Assembly (NCBI GenBank): GCA_903835185.1
Contig: CAILLX010000016.1
Coordinates: 62,001-126,000, forward strand
Length of the DNA: 64,000 nt
Origin: an uncultured bacterium
GTDB taxonomy: Bacteria > Cyanobacteriota > Vampirovibrionia > Obscuribacterales > Obscuribacteraceae
Direction: 5' to 3'
The position numbers and the translations under genes were made by a program. Every line of letters begins with the position of its first letter. The first letter of the stretch is position 1. Positions 25,518 through 33,365 of the stretch are shown here, piece after piece. Under the pieces are notes generated by a model that saw only the letters and a list, made by a program, of their open reading frames with translations, was not told where the DNA came from and searched no databases.

Positions 25518-27536
25518 ATGGCCAAATTTGAGGTTGTCTCTAAATTTTCTCCGGCTGGGGATCAGCCTAAGGCGATAGCAGAGCTGTCAGAAGGTGTTGC
25601 CAGGGAGCTGCCACGCCAGACGCTGCTGGGCGTTACAGGCTCTGGCAAGACTATGACAATGGCGCACGTTGTCGCTGAGCGGCAGATGCCGGCACTTATT
25701 CTTGCTCACAATAAGACATTAGCTGCTCAATTGTGCAATGAAATGCGGGAGTACTTTCCTGTAAATGCTGTCGAGTATTTCATCAGTTATTACGATTACT
25801 ATCAGCCTGAGTCTTATATACCATCGACAGACACTTACATTGAGAAGGAAGCAAATGTCAATGATGAGATAGACAGGCTCAGACACTCAACTACAAGGTC
25901 ACTTTGGGAGAGAGATGACGTCATTGTGGTAGCGTCGATTAGCTGTATCTACGGTCTGGGGGTTCCTGAGAGGTATTTTTCTGCTGCTCTAGATCTTTCA
26001 GTTGGACAACAGCTGGACAGGCAGGTGCTCACGCGGCAGCTGGTCAATATTTATTATGATCGCAACGATCTGGTTGTGGAGCGTTCTCGTTTCCGGGCAC
26101 GCGGAGATGTAGTAGAGATTTATCCACCTTATGAAGAGCGTATTATCCGTGTTGAACTGTTTGGTGATGAACTTGAGCGGCTCTCTATAGTCAATCCTGT
26201 CACAGGAGAGATAGAAGAGAACCCGCAGACAGTAAGGATCTATCCAGCTAAACATTATGTGGCTGATGATGAAACTTTAGAGCGAGCTGTCGAACAGATT
26301 GAAGTTGAGCTTACAGAAAGGGTCGGCGAGCTTACACAGCAAAACAAACTGGTGGAGGCGCAGCGGCTTAATCAACGCACCCGTTACGATATTGAGATGT
26401 TGAAAGAGGTTGGTTATTGCAACGGTATTGAGAATTATTCACGCATCCTTGATGGTAGAGTACCAGGAGAGCCGCCGCAAACTCTGGTCGATTATTTTGT
26501 CAGAAAGTATGGGCGCTCCGGGTTCCTTACATTTATAGATGAGTCGCATGTAACTGTTCCGCAGTTGAACGGCATGTATCATGGCGACCGCTCGCGCAAA
26601 GATGTACTTATTGATTATGGTTTTCGCCTGCCGTGTGCTCGCGATAACCGTCCTTTAACTGCTGATGAGTTTTGGGGCAAAGTAGGCAAAGTAGTTTTTG
26701 TCTCAGCTACTCCTGGTGATTATGAGCTCAAGATAAGCGATCAGGTTGTAGAGCAGGTGATTCGACCTACTGGTCTTGTTGATCCTGTAGTTGAAGTGAG
26801 ACCGATTAAAGGTCAAATTGATGACTTGATCAAGGAGATAAAAGGCAGGGCTGCAAGATCAGAGAGAGTGCTAGTTACCACTTTGACTAAAAGGATGGCT
26901 GAAGACTTAAGCGAGTATCTGCAAGAGATAGGTGTGCGAGTGCGCTGGCTGCACAGCGATGTTAAATCGCTGGATCGGGTGGAGCTGCTTCGTGACCTCA
27001 GGCTGGGTGTTTTTGATGTTCTGGTCGGTGTCAATCTTTTAAGAGAAGGGCTGGATCTTCCTGAGGTCTCTCTTGTCTGCATTATGGAAGCAGACAAAGA
27101 AGGCTTCTTACGTGCCGAGCGTTCTTTAATTCAAACTATTGGGCGTGCTGCGCGTAATGTAGGCGGGCAGGTGATTCTTTATGCTGACAAAATGACAGAC
27201 TCTATGTCCAGAGCGATGGGCGAAACAAACAGACGCCGCAAGATACAGAGTGCATATAACATTGAACACGACATTACGCCTACAACTATAGTTAAGGAGA
27301 TGACAAACAGTCTTCTTGAAACTCTCAGAGGCAGACCCGAAGGAGGCGTGATTGCGAGTAAGCCTGAGCCTGTGTTTGAACTCATCGGGAAGGATCTACC
27401 TGCCGCTATAAAGAAGCTGGAAAATGAGATGCGCCAGGCGGCAAAAATGCTGGACTTTGAGCGGGCGGCAGAACTGAGAGACGAGTTAAAAGTTCTACAA
27501 GAATATGCCTCTAAGAGACGTCAGAAGAAGACCTAA
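25518..27536 (+). CDS. uvrB: Excinuclease ABC subunit UvrB
   Basis: Damage-verifying helicase-like subunit of nucleotide excision repair, 672 residues, full length. Walker [13 protein letters not shown]; beta-hairpin [20 protein letters not shown]; domain 2 [13 protein letters not shown]; Walker B-type FIDESH; motifs [39 protein letters not shown] and QTIGRAARN. The C-terminal UVR domain ([20 protein letters not shown]) is the UvrC contact. It lies 39 bp after tatA. The intact uvrA and uvrC are not in the window; the uvrA-like relic at 18.3 kb is a different subclass. Confidence 0.97.
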   Translation: MAKFEVVSKFSPAGDQPKAIAELSEGVARELPRQTLLGVTGSGKTMTMAHVVAERQMPALILAHNKTLAAQLCNEMREYFPVNAVEYFISYYDYYQPESYIPSTDTYIEKEANVNDEIDRLRHSTTRSLWERDDVIVVASISCIYGLGVPERYFSAALDLSVGQQLDRQVLTRQLVNIYYDRNDLVVERSRFRARGDVVEIYPPYEERIIRVELFGDELERLSIVNPVTGEIEENPQTVRIYPAKHYVADDETLERAVEQIEVELTERVGELTQQNKLVEAQRLNQRTRYDIEMLKEVGYCNGIENYSRILDGRVPGEPPQTLVDYFVRKYGRSGFLTFIDESHVTVPQLNGMYHGDRSRKDVLIDYGFRLPCARDNRPLTADEFWGKVGKVVFVSATPGDYELKISDQVVEQVIRPTGLVDPVVEVRPIKGQIDDLIKEIKGRAARSERVLVTTLTKRMAEDLSEYLQEIGVRVRWLHSDVKSLDRVELLRDLRLGVFDVLVGVNLLREGLDLPEVSLVCIMEADKEGFLRAERSLIQTIGRAARNVGGQVILYADKMTDSMSRAMGETNRRRKIQSAYNIEHDITPTTIVKEMTNSLLETLRGRPEGGVIASKPEPVFELIGKDLPAAIKKLENEMRQAAKMLDFERAAELRDELKVLQEYASKRRQKKT

Positions 27537-27915
27537 CCAGGCGGGAGGGTGATTCTCCTTGTAATCTTGCATCTGTTAACCTACCTTAACAGGATGCGCC
27601 AGAGCGTCCAAGCGCCCCTATACTAGCTTTGATGGACCTTTCCAAGCAGGGATGGTGCGATTTTTGGGTAAAGGTTGTTTGAGGGTAACGGGAAATATTA
27701 TGGAATTGTTTAAATCCCTCTTGAATACCTATTGCGCACCTATGATACTGCCGCGGTCATAACTTTGGTTCCAACTTCGCCAGACCAGATTGGTCACCCT
27801 GAGGATAGTAAGGGCAAGAGACAGGCGAAGTTACCGGACTTAAATGTTGAAAGACACGGGCGCTGCCAGTCAGGCGGCACGGCGACACTATAACTATCCA
27901 GAAAACGAGGGACAC
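27537..27915. other. Intergenic/leader region before the sigma factor
   Basis: About 380 bp without a convincing gene. The best promoter-like pair is TTGAAT (27721) and GATACT (27744), 17 bp apart and close to the -35/-10 consensus at 4 of 6 each. The frame from ATG 27844 is open but lacks a ribosome-binding site and the family's N-terminus, so the long leader is treated as untranslated. Confidence 0.4.
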
Positions 27916-28941
27916 ATGGCCAAATCCAAATCAGCCGACAGTGAACGCTCTTCTATGACCAATCTAATGGTCGAAGATGAAAATATTGCCAAACGTAGTG
28001 AGCTCGAAGATCTGGAGCTCCTTGATGAATCAGATCAATTCACAATTATTGACGATGAAGAAGATAATCTTGACGATGACGACGAGCCAGTTGAAATACC
28101 GTCCAGTCGCGAGATAGCGACCGAAGACTCTGTGCGTCTGTATCTGCGCGAGATAGGCCGTATTCAACTGCTGAAGCCGGATGAAGAGATTGAGCTTGCT
28201 CGTAAGATTTTGCAAGGCGACATGATGGCAAAGCGCAAACTGGTACAGGCTAACCTGAGACTGGTAGTTTCAATTGCCAAAAAGTATATTGGACGCGGGC
28301 TCTCTTTCCTCGATCTTATTCAAGAAGGCAACCTCGGACTGATAAGGGCCTCTGAAAAGTTTGATCATGAGCGTGGCTACAAGTTCTCAACTTATGCTAC
28401 CTGGTGGATTCGCCAGGCGATAACCAGAGCTCTGGCTGATAAGTCACGAACTATCCGTGTTCCTGTCCATATGGTGGAAACAATCAATAAGCTCAAGAAA
28501 GTGACCAGGCAGCTGGCGCAGGAGCTTAATCGCAAGCCAACTGAACAAGAGTTGGCCCGGGCTATGGAAGTATCGCTGGCCAAACTGCACGAGATTATCA
28601 AGGCTGCTAAGGAGCCGATCTCGCTTGAGACACCAATAGGCAAGGAAGAAGACTCCCGTCTTGGTGACTTTATTGAAGATAGCGAAACTGATCGTCCAGA
28701 GACTACAGTGACTCACGAGCTTCTCCGCCAGGACCTGGCTCGCATGCTCAACGAACTGACACCACGCGAGCGTGATGTTCTCAGATTGCGCTTTGGGCTA
28801 GATGATGGACGTCAACGTACTCTGGAAGAAGTAGGGCAGCTGTTTACAGTTACCCGCGAGCGCGTACGCCAGATTGAGTTTAAGGCTCTGCGCAAGCTCA
28901 GACAGCCGGGACGCTCTTCCCGCCTGCGTGAATATCTCTAG
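27916..28941 (+). CDS. rpoD: Primary RNA polymerase sigma factor (sigma-70, RpoD/SigA)
   Basis: Protein of 341 residues from the ATG at 27916 ([10 protein letters not shown]), which follows GAGG; the track's ATG at 27844 has no ribosome-binding site. An acidic N-terminus ([15 protein letters not shown]) is followed by region 1.2 ([20 protein letters not shown]), regions 2.1-2.4 ([50 protein letters not shown]), region 3 and region 4 ([32 protein letters not shown]). The sequence is that of a group 1 or group 2 sigma factor. No other sigma-70 is in the window, so primary status is likely but not certain. Confidence 0.93.
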   Translation: MAKSKSADSERSSMTNLMVEDENIAKRSELEDLELLDESDQFTIIDDEEDNLDDDDEPVEIPSSREIATEDSVRLYLREIGRIQLLKPDEEIELARKILQGDMMAKRKLVQANLRLVVSIAKKYIGRGLSFLDLIQEGNLGLIRASEKFDHERGYKFSTYATWWIRQAITRALADKSRTIRVPVHMVETINKLKKVTRQLAQELNRKPTEQELARAMEVSLAKLHEIIKAAKEPISLETPIGKEEDSRLGDFIEDSETDRPETTVTHELLRQDLARMLNELTPRERDVLRLRFGLDDGRQRTLEEVGQLFTVTRERVRQIEFKALRKLRQPGRSSRLREYL

Positions 28942-28946
28942 AAAGC

Positions 28947-28982
28947 AAACAGCGGGGCGGACTTTTGTCCGCCCCGCTGTTT
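28947..28982 (+). terminator. Strong hairpin after the sigma factor gene
   Basis: A perfect 16-bp stem (AAACAGCGGGGCGGAC / GTCCGCCCCGCTGTTT) with a TTTT loop starts 6 bp after the stop codon. The T-run after it is only TTT, but stem strength and position fit an intrinsic terminator. Confidence 0.75.
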
Positions 28983-29082
28983 GGGCAGACATGACACTTT
29001 AATGTCACAAGAAGCCTATGACAGCTACGCCGGCAGTGCCTTAACTGGTGCGGCAGTCAAAACAAGGTAGGGATAAGAGATA

Positions 29083-29976
29083 ATGACATTTTCTGACGAT
29101 CAGAGTTCACCGATAGCACCATTTTCAGGCGATGAAACCGGCTCAGCTCTTGCCGCGCCAGATCTAGTCCTGCAGTCACCGACAACAACTGAGCGTGTTG
29201 TTGAGACACAATCAGGCTTTCTTGTTGTAGTACGCCAGTGCGAAGAGCGCCAGGCTCTGTCAGTCAAGCGCCGTCTAGGTACTCCACCTACAAGCTCTGT
29301 CTTGCTCACTTGTGACGAATCTATTAAACTCTCACGCATCTTGGGCGACAGTGCACCAAGACGCTTGTTGACCAGCCAGACAGGACAGTGGTTGCCTGCA
29401 GGCACAGCTCGTGCCTGGTACTCTTCAGCCCAGCAGGGACAGTCGAAAGCAAATCTGCTTCTGGGCTTTGGTGTGCGTGGATTACTCATGCCACTTTTGC
29501 TCTCTGCTTTGCTTGTTTTGGCTATAATCTTTATGACACAGGCAGTGCAACTGTCCAGCCGTCCCAAGGTTGTTGTCCAGGCAGTTGATCTGCTCGATGG
29601 TGCGCATGTAGTGCCTTTTGTGCGCAATTTCGTTACCAATATGCTCGACTTTAATCCTGCCAGTTACAAAGTCTCACAAATTAGAGCTATGGCTGTGATG
29701 TCACCCGAGCTGGTTGAGTCTTACTGGCGTGATACAAACTTTCCATCAAGCAGCAGACAGTTGAAGTCACTGCCGCAAGATAGCACAGTTGTCATTCAGA
29801 AAATTGTCTCTAAGCGTCTTGATCTAAGGACAGCTTCAGCTGCTGTTTATGCCCAGCTGGTCAAAGGGAAATCTAAACTGGGATCGCCGGTGCGTTTGCA
29901 GCTGCGCATTGAACAGGACAGTCAGGGCGAGAGACATATTACTCAACAGACAGACCTGACTGTTGCTCCTCGGTAG
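29083..29976 (+). CDS. Single-TM protein of unknown function
   Basis: Protein of 297 residues. A cytoplasmic N-terminal part of about 130 residues is rich in Ser, Thr and Pro. One strong TM segment follows at about 133-157 (GLLMPLLLSALLVLAIIFMT), then a C-terminal domain of about 140 residues outside the membrane with alternating strands (STVVIQKIVSKRLDL, RLQLRIEQDSQGERHITQQT). The topology and the strand-rich end (LVESYWRDTNFPS...) loosely recall VirB8/TraE or NTF2-like periplasmic domains, but no signature is conserved and no secretion genes are nearby. I do not recognise the family. Confidence 0.55.
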   Translation: MTFSDDQSSPIAPFSGDETGSALAAPDLVLQSPTTTERVVETQSGFLVVVRQCEERQALSVKRRLGTPPTSSVLLTCDESIKLSRILGDSAPRRLLTSQTGQWLPAGTARAWYSSAQQGQSKANLLLGFGVRGLLMPLLLSALLVLAIIFMTQAVQLSSRPKVVVQAVDLLDGAHVVPFVRNFVTNMLDFNPASYKVSQIRAMAVMSPELVESYWRDTNFPSSSRQLKSLPQDSTVVIQKIVSKRLDLRTASAAVYAQLVKGKSKLGSPVRLQLRIEQDSQGERHITQQTDLTVAPR

Positions 29977-30047
29977 TACAGTCTTGCGCCCAATACTGTT
30001 CGGATAATCAACTACATATCCGGTTACCCCTGGTTGAGAGATGTGGT

Positions 30048-30096
30048 GTAGGGGCGCGTTGCACGCGCCCGCTGGGCGGATGCAATCCGCCCCTAC
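30048..30096. mobile_element. Inverted-repeat element, copy B (core only)
   Basis: GTAGGGGCG...CGCCCCTAC terminal arms (perfect 9 bp) enclose two inner palindromes, GGGCGCGTTGCACGCGCCC and GGGCGGATGCAATCCGCCC. These are the inner blocks of copies A and C. The outer CTAGTAG ends are absent here. The right arm overlaps the end of the VanZ gene and supplies its stop codon. The motif CCCAATACTGTTCGGATAA just upstream recurs near the half-copy at 55.9 kb. Confidence 0.65.
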
Positions 30097-30563
30097 CGCC
30101 TGCGATCATCTCTTGAGTCAACGCGAGCTGTCCGGGACTTCTTGCACAGGAGCATTGAGACTGCCAATCCCACTGCAGCGCCGGCTGCATCCACTGCAAC
30201 ATCGGATAGAGTAGCGCTTCGCCCAGGTATAAATGACTGGTGCCATTCGTCAGATAAGGCGTATAACAATGTAATAAGAAAGGCAGCGATTGTAGGGCTA
30301 CACTTTGTTGATGTGAAAGTCTTCAGCCAGGACCTCCGGCTCAAGATTGCAAGCATGGCGTATTCAACCATATGCCCGCATTTCCTCACCGGTACATTAA
30401 GTATTCCGAAAATCTTTTCAGTGGCTTGCCCTGAGTATGGCTGTGCCGAAAAGAGGAAAATAACTGCTGCCCAACCTAACAGAAGCAGCCAGGGAGAGAG
30501 CTTTTCACCCAGTAATATGCAATTGGACCAAAATTGTTTGCAGTTGCCTGTTTGAACTGTCAC
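30093..30563 (-). CDS. VanZ-family membrane protein
   Basis: Protein of 156 residues with three to four TM segments (LLLLGWAAVIFLFSA, IAAFLITLLYALSDE, VDAAGAAVGLAVSMLL). The VanZ pattern is clear: RKCGHMVEYAML, LYALSDEWHQSFIPGR and DVAVDAAGA. VanZ-like proteins are inner-membrane proteins; VanZ itself gives low-level teicoplanin resistance, but most relatives have unknown roles. The last residues (RDDRRR) and the stop codon lie in the repeat element copy B, so the natural C-terminus may have been altered by the insertion. It precedes nothing functionally obvious. Confidence 0.82.
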   Translation of the reverse strand: MTVQTGNCKQFWSNCILLGEKLSPWLLLLGWAAVIFLFSAQPYSGQATEKIFGILNVPVRKCGHMVEYAMLAILSRRSWLKTFTSTKCSPTIAAFLITLLYALSDEWHQSFIPGRSATLSDVAVDAAGAAVGLAVSMLLCKKSRTARVDSRDDRRR

Positions 30564-30577
30564 GACATCTATCTGCT

Positions 30578-31135
30578 TTATCTACTTGCCTTTTGCCTGG
30601 AGACCATAGGGTTGTCTTTTAAGAAGAACCGCCAGCGGCGCTCAGTTGCTTGAGAGATCCCGATACGGCGGCCGACTCCGATCTGTGTGCTTCTTATCTG
30701 GGGACCCGGGCTTAGCCAAAGCTGAGAGTCTGGTTGAAGCAAGTTCATGCCGTTGTGTTCGCCAGTGATGCCCCAGCGGCGGCAGAGCTTGCCGGGACCG
30801 TCACATCCAGCAAAATCAACGGCACGGACCAAGACTGCTCCTGGAGTTCCTTCAGGCTCTGTGACTACATTTAAGCAGAAATACATGCCGTAGATGAAGT
30901 AAACGTAAGCATGTCCAGGTGGACCAAACATTACTTCAGTACGTTTTGTTCTGCCCCGGAAAGCATGGCAGGCCGGATCATCTTTTGTATAGGCTTCAAC
31001 TTCAACTATTTGAGCCGATTGAACTTTGTTGTCGCTGTGCTGCATGCACAAGACTGCGCCTATAAGATCACGCGCGACCTTGACAGTGGGGCGCGCAAAA
31101 AACTCAGGCAAGTAACTTTTAGATAGATCGACCAC
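30578..31135 (-). CDS. 3-methyladenine DNA glycosylase (AAG/MPG family)
   Basis: Base-excision repair enzyme that removes alkylated purines. The GTG at 31135 (VVDLSKSYLPEFFARPTVKV) after AGGA gives 185 residues, normal for the bacterial AAG family. The track's TTG start at 31237 adds 34 residues with no family resemblance. Motifs: ARDLIGAVLC, catalytic Glu in QIVEVEAYTKDDPACHAFRG, the MFGPPGHAYVYFIYGMYFCL stretch, and GAVLVRAVD. The C-terminal G-P-G-K-L-C-R-R and TQIGVGRRIG motifs are present. It lies 14 bp before the VanZ gene on the same strand. Confidence 0.9.
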   Translation of the reverse strand: MVDLSKSYLPEFFARPTVKVARDLIGAVLCMQHSDNKVQSAQIVEVEAYTKDDPACHAFRGRTKRTEVMFGPPGHAYVYFIYGMYFCLNVVTEPEGTPGAVLVRAVDFAGCDGPGKLCRRWGITGEHNGMNLLQPDSQLWLSPGPQIRSTQIGVGRRIGISQATERRWRFFLKDNPMVSRQKASR

Positions 31136-31306
31136 AATAAATGATCCTAGCACTGCCTGCCAGATACTCCAATGAAGCGCTTCTTTCCTTCTGCTAATGC
31201 CGAATCTGACCGAAATGTGGACAATTAACACAAGCAAAGGAGTGCTGAGCGTTTTGGCTAGAGGCAGTAGGATAGTGAGGCAACGACGGCGAGGGAGCGA
31301 TTACAT

Positions 31307-33199
31307 ATGTGCGGTATTACCGGGTACCTGAACCTGAATGGACATTCGATCGACCCTGAGGAGAAGATACTCACTCAGATGTGCAAGACGATTGTGCACA
31401 GAGGACCTGATGATGAAGGCGGGTTGATTATGGGACCTGCTGCCATAGGCATGACCAGGCTTTCTATTATTGATCTCAAGACAGGGCACCAGCCTATAGG
31501 CACAGAAGATGGCTCAGCCTGGATCGTTTTCAACGGGGAGATCTATAACTTTCAAGAGTTGCAAGACAGGCTCATCTCTCGTGGACACCTTCTTAAAACA
31601 CGCACAGACACCGAGACTATCGTTCATCTTTATGAAGAGTACGGAGTGGAGTGTCTGCAATTTCTTGAGGGCATGTTTGCTTTTGCCATCTGGGACAATG
31701 AACGGCAGCGCTTATTTGTGGCCCGTGACCGTCTAGGAGAAAAGCCTCTGCACTGGGGTGTGTTTGATGGTCAGTTTATCTTCGGCTCAGAGATCAAAAC
31801 TATTCTTGCTCATCCCAAGGTAACCCGGCAGCTTGATCCTGTTGCTCTCCAGAAATATCTTGCTCTGGAATATGTGCCGTCTCCGCATTCCATTTTTGCC
31901 GGTATTCATAAGCTTGCACCAGCACATTTTATGCTTGTCGAGCGTGGTCAGGTAAAAGCAAGAAGGTATTGGGAAGCAAGCAACCAGACTGTCCATGTCT
32001 CAGAGAAAGAGGCTTGTGAGCGGCTCATTGAGCTACTCGGTACTTCAACTCGGCTCAGACTGATTTCTGATGTACCGTTGGGTATCTTCCTCTCAGGTGG
32101 TATTGATTCTTCTGCAATTGCGGCCCTGGCAGCCAGGGGAGCGATGAGTCCGATTAAGACGTTTTCTATCGGGTTCGCTGACAAGTCTTTTGATGAAAGC
32201 GACTATGCTAAAGCTGTGGCTGCCCATATCGGCTGCGAGCACCAGATGGCAGTTTTTGACTCCACTACTGCTGTGGAGACTATGGAAGAGCTTTGGCAGG
32301 TTCTCGACGAGCCGCTTGCCGATGCATCAATTATTCCTACTTATTTCCTCTCTAAGATGGCTCGGCAGGAGGTGACTGTTGCTCTGTCCGGTGAAGGTGG
32401 TGATGAGCTTTTTGGTGGATATCCTACTTATCAAGCGCATCGACTGGCTGCTCTTTGGAAGCTTATCCCTTACCCTTTGCGGCACAGTGTGCTTGAGCCT
32501 GTGCTCAAAAACCTTCCTGTATCACACAATAATCTGAGCTTTGATTATAAGGTCAAGCGCTTTATCGCCTCTGTTGACGAGCCACCATTCCGGAGGCATC
32601 TACGCTGGATGGGCTCAATTCCGGTGCCTGAGCACACAAAGCTCATTTCTCCCGATGTTATTGCTTTTGCTGGAGAGGATGAACTGTATCCTGACCTGCC
32701 GCTCAGCTCGCCTATATCTAAGGAGAGCCGTAATGTCATCGCAAAGATAATGCAGCTTGATCTGGTGACTTATCTGGCAGATGATCTTCTTGTCAAGTCG
32801 GATCGTGCATCGATGGCGGCGTCTCTTGAGGTCAGGTTGCCTTTCCTGGCTTATCCGCTTGTTGAGTTTGCTGCAACGCTTCCGTCGTCATTTAAGGTGA
32901 AACAGTTTACTACCAAGTATCTTCTCAAGAAGGCTATGGCTCCGTATCTGCCCAGTCAAACAATCAATAGACCAAAGAAAGGTTTTGGTATTCCAGTTGC
33001 AAAGTGGCTGGGCTGTGAGTTTGCTCCAATCGTGGCGGAGCTATTGAGTGAAGCATTTGTCAAGCGGCAGCAGATATTTGTCTGGCCTTACATTGAAGGA
33101 TTGCTCCGGGAGCATCGTGAAGGGCGTGTTGATCGTCGCAAAGAGCTGTGGACACTTCTCATGTTCCAGTGGTGGTGGCGCAAATTCTTCGCCGCCTGA
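31307..33199 (+). CDS. asnB: Asparagine synthetase (glutamine-hydrolysing)
   Basis: Makes asparagine from aspartate, glutamine and ATP. Protein of 630 residues, typical of AsnB. The class II glutamine amidotransferase domain starts with the nucleophile Cys2 (MCGITGYLNLNG), then IVHRGPDDEGG, WIVFNGEIYNFQEL and DTETIVHLYEEYG. The synthetase domain has the ATP-binding LGIFLSGGIDSSAIAAL, ALSGEGGDELFGGYP and SDRASMAASLEVRLPFLAYP. Many genomes have several AsnB paralogues that serve in surface-polysaccharide clusters. No such genes flank this one, so the metabolic role is preferred. Confidence 0.93.
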   Translation: MCGITGYLNLNGHSIDPEEKILTQMCKTIVHRGPDDEGGLIMGPAAIGMTRLSIIDLKTGHQPIGTEDGSAWIVFNGEIYNFQELQDRLISRGHLLKTRTDTETIVHLYEEYGVECLQFLEGMFAFAIWDNERQRLFVARDRLGEKPLHWGVFDGQFIFGSEIKTILAHPKVTRQLDPVALQKYLALEYVPSPHSIFAGIHKLAPAHFMLVERGQVKARRYWEASNQTVHVSEKEACERLIELLGTSTRLRLISDVPLGIFLSGGIDSSAIAALAARGAMSPIKTFSIGFADKSFDESDYAKAVAAHIGCEHQMAVFDSTTAVETMEELWQVLDEPLADASIIPTYFLSKMARQEVTVALSGEGGDELFGGYPTYQAHRLAALWKLIPYPLRHSVLEPVLKNLPVSHNNLSFDYKVKRFIASVDEPPFRRHLRWMGSIPVPEHTKLISPDVIAFAGEDELYPDLPLSSPISKESRNVIAKIMQLDLVTYLADDLLVKSDRASMAASLEVRLPFLAYPLVEFAATLPSSFKVKQFTTKYLLKKAMAPYLPSQTINRPKKGFGIPVAKWLGCEFAPIVAELLSEAFVKRQQIFVWPYIEGLLREHREGRVDRRKELWTLLMFQWWWRKFFAA

Positions 33200-33365
33200 C
33201 TAGAGATTTTAAGAATATTGCCAGAGGTGAAACGCTCCTTAACCTGTTCTAGACTCTGGCAACCAGGCTGAAAACTGCGCAGCAGGCGGTTTGATGCTGT
33301 TGGCTTGTTGCTGGGAGCTGTTTGATCTTTGATCGTGGCGCCGACGATGCCGACGGAGCGCTTAA

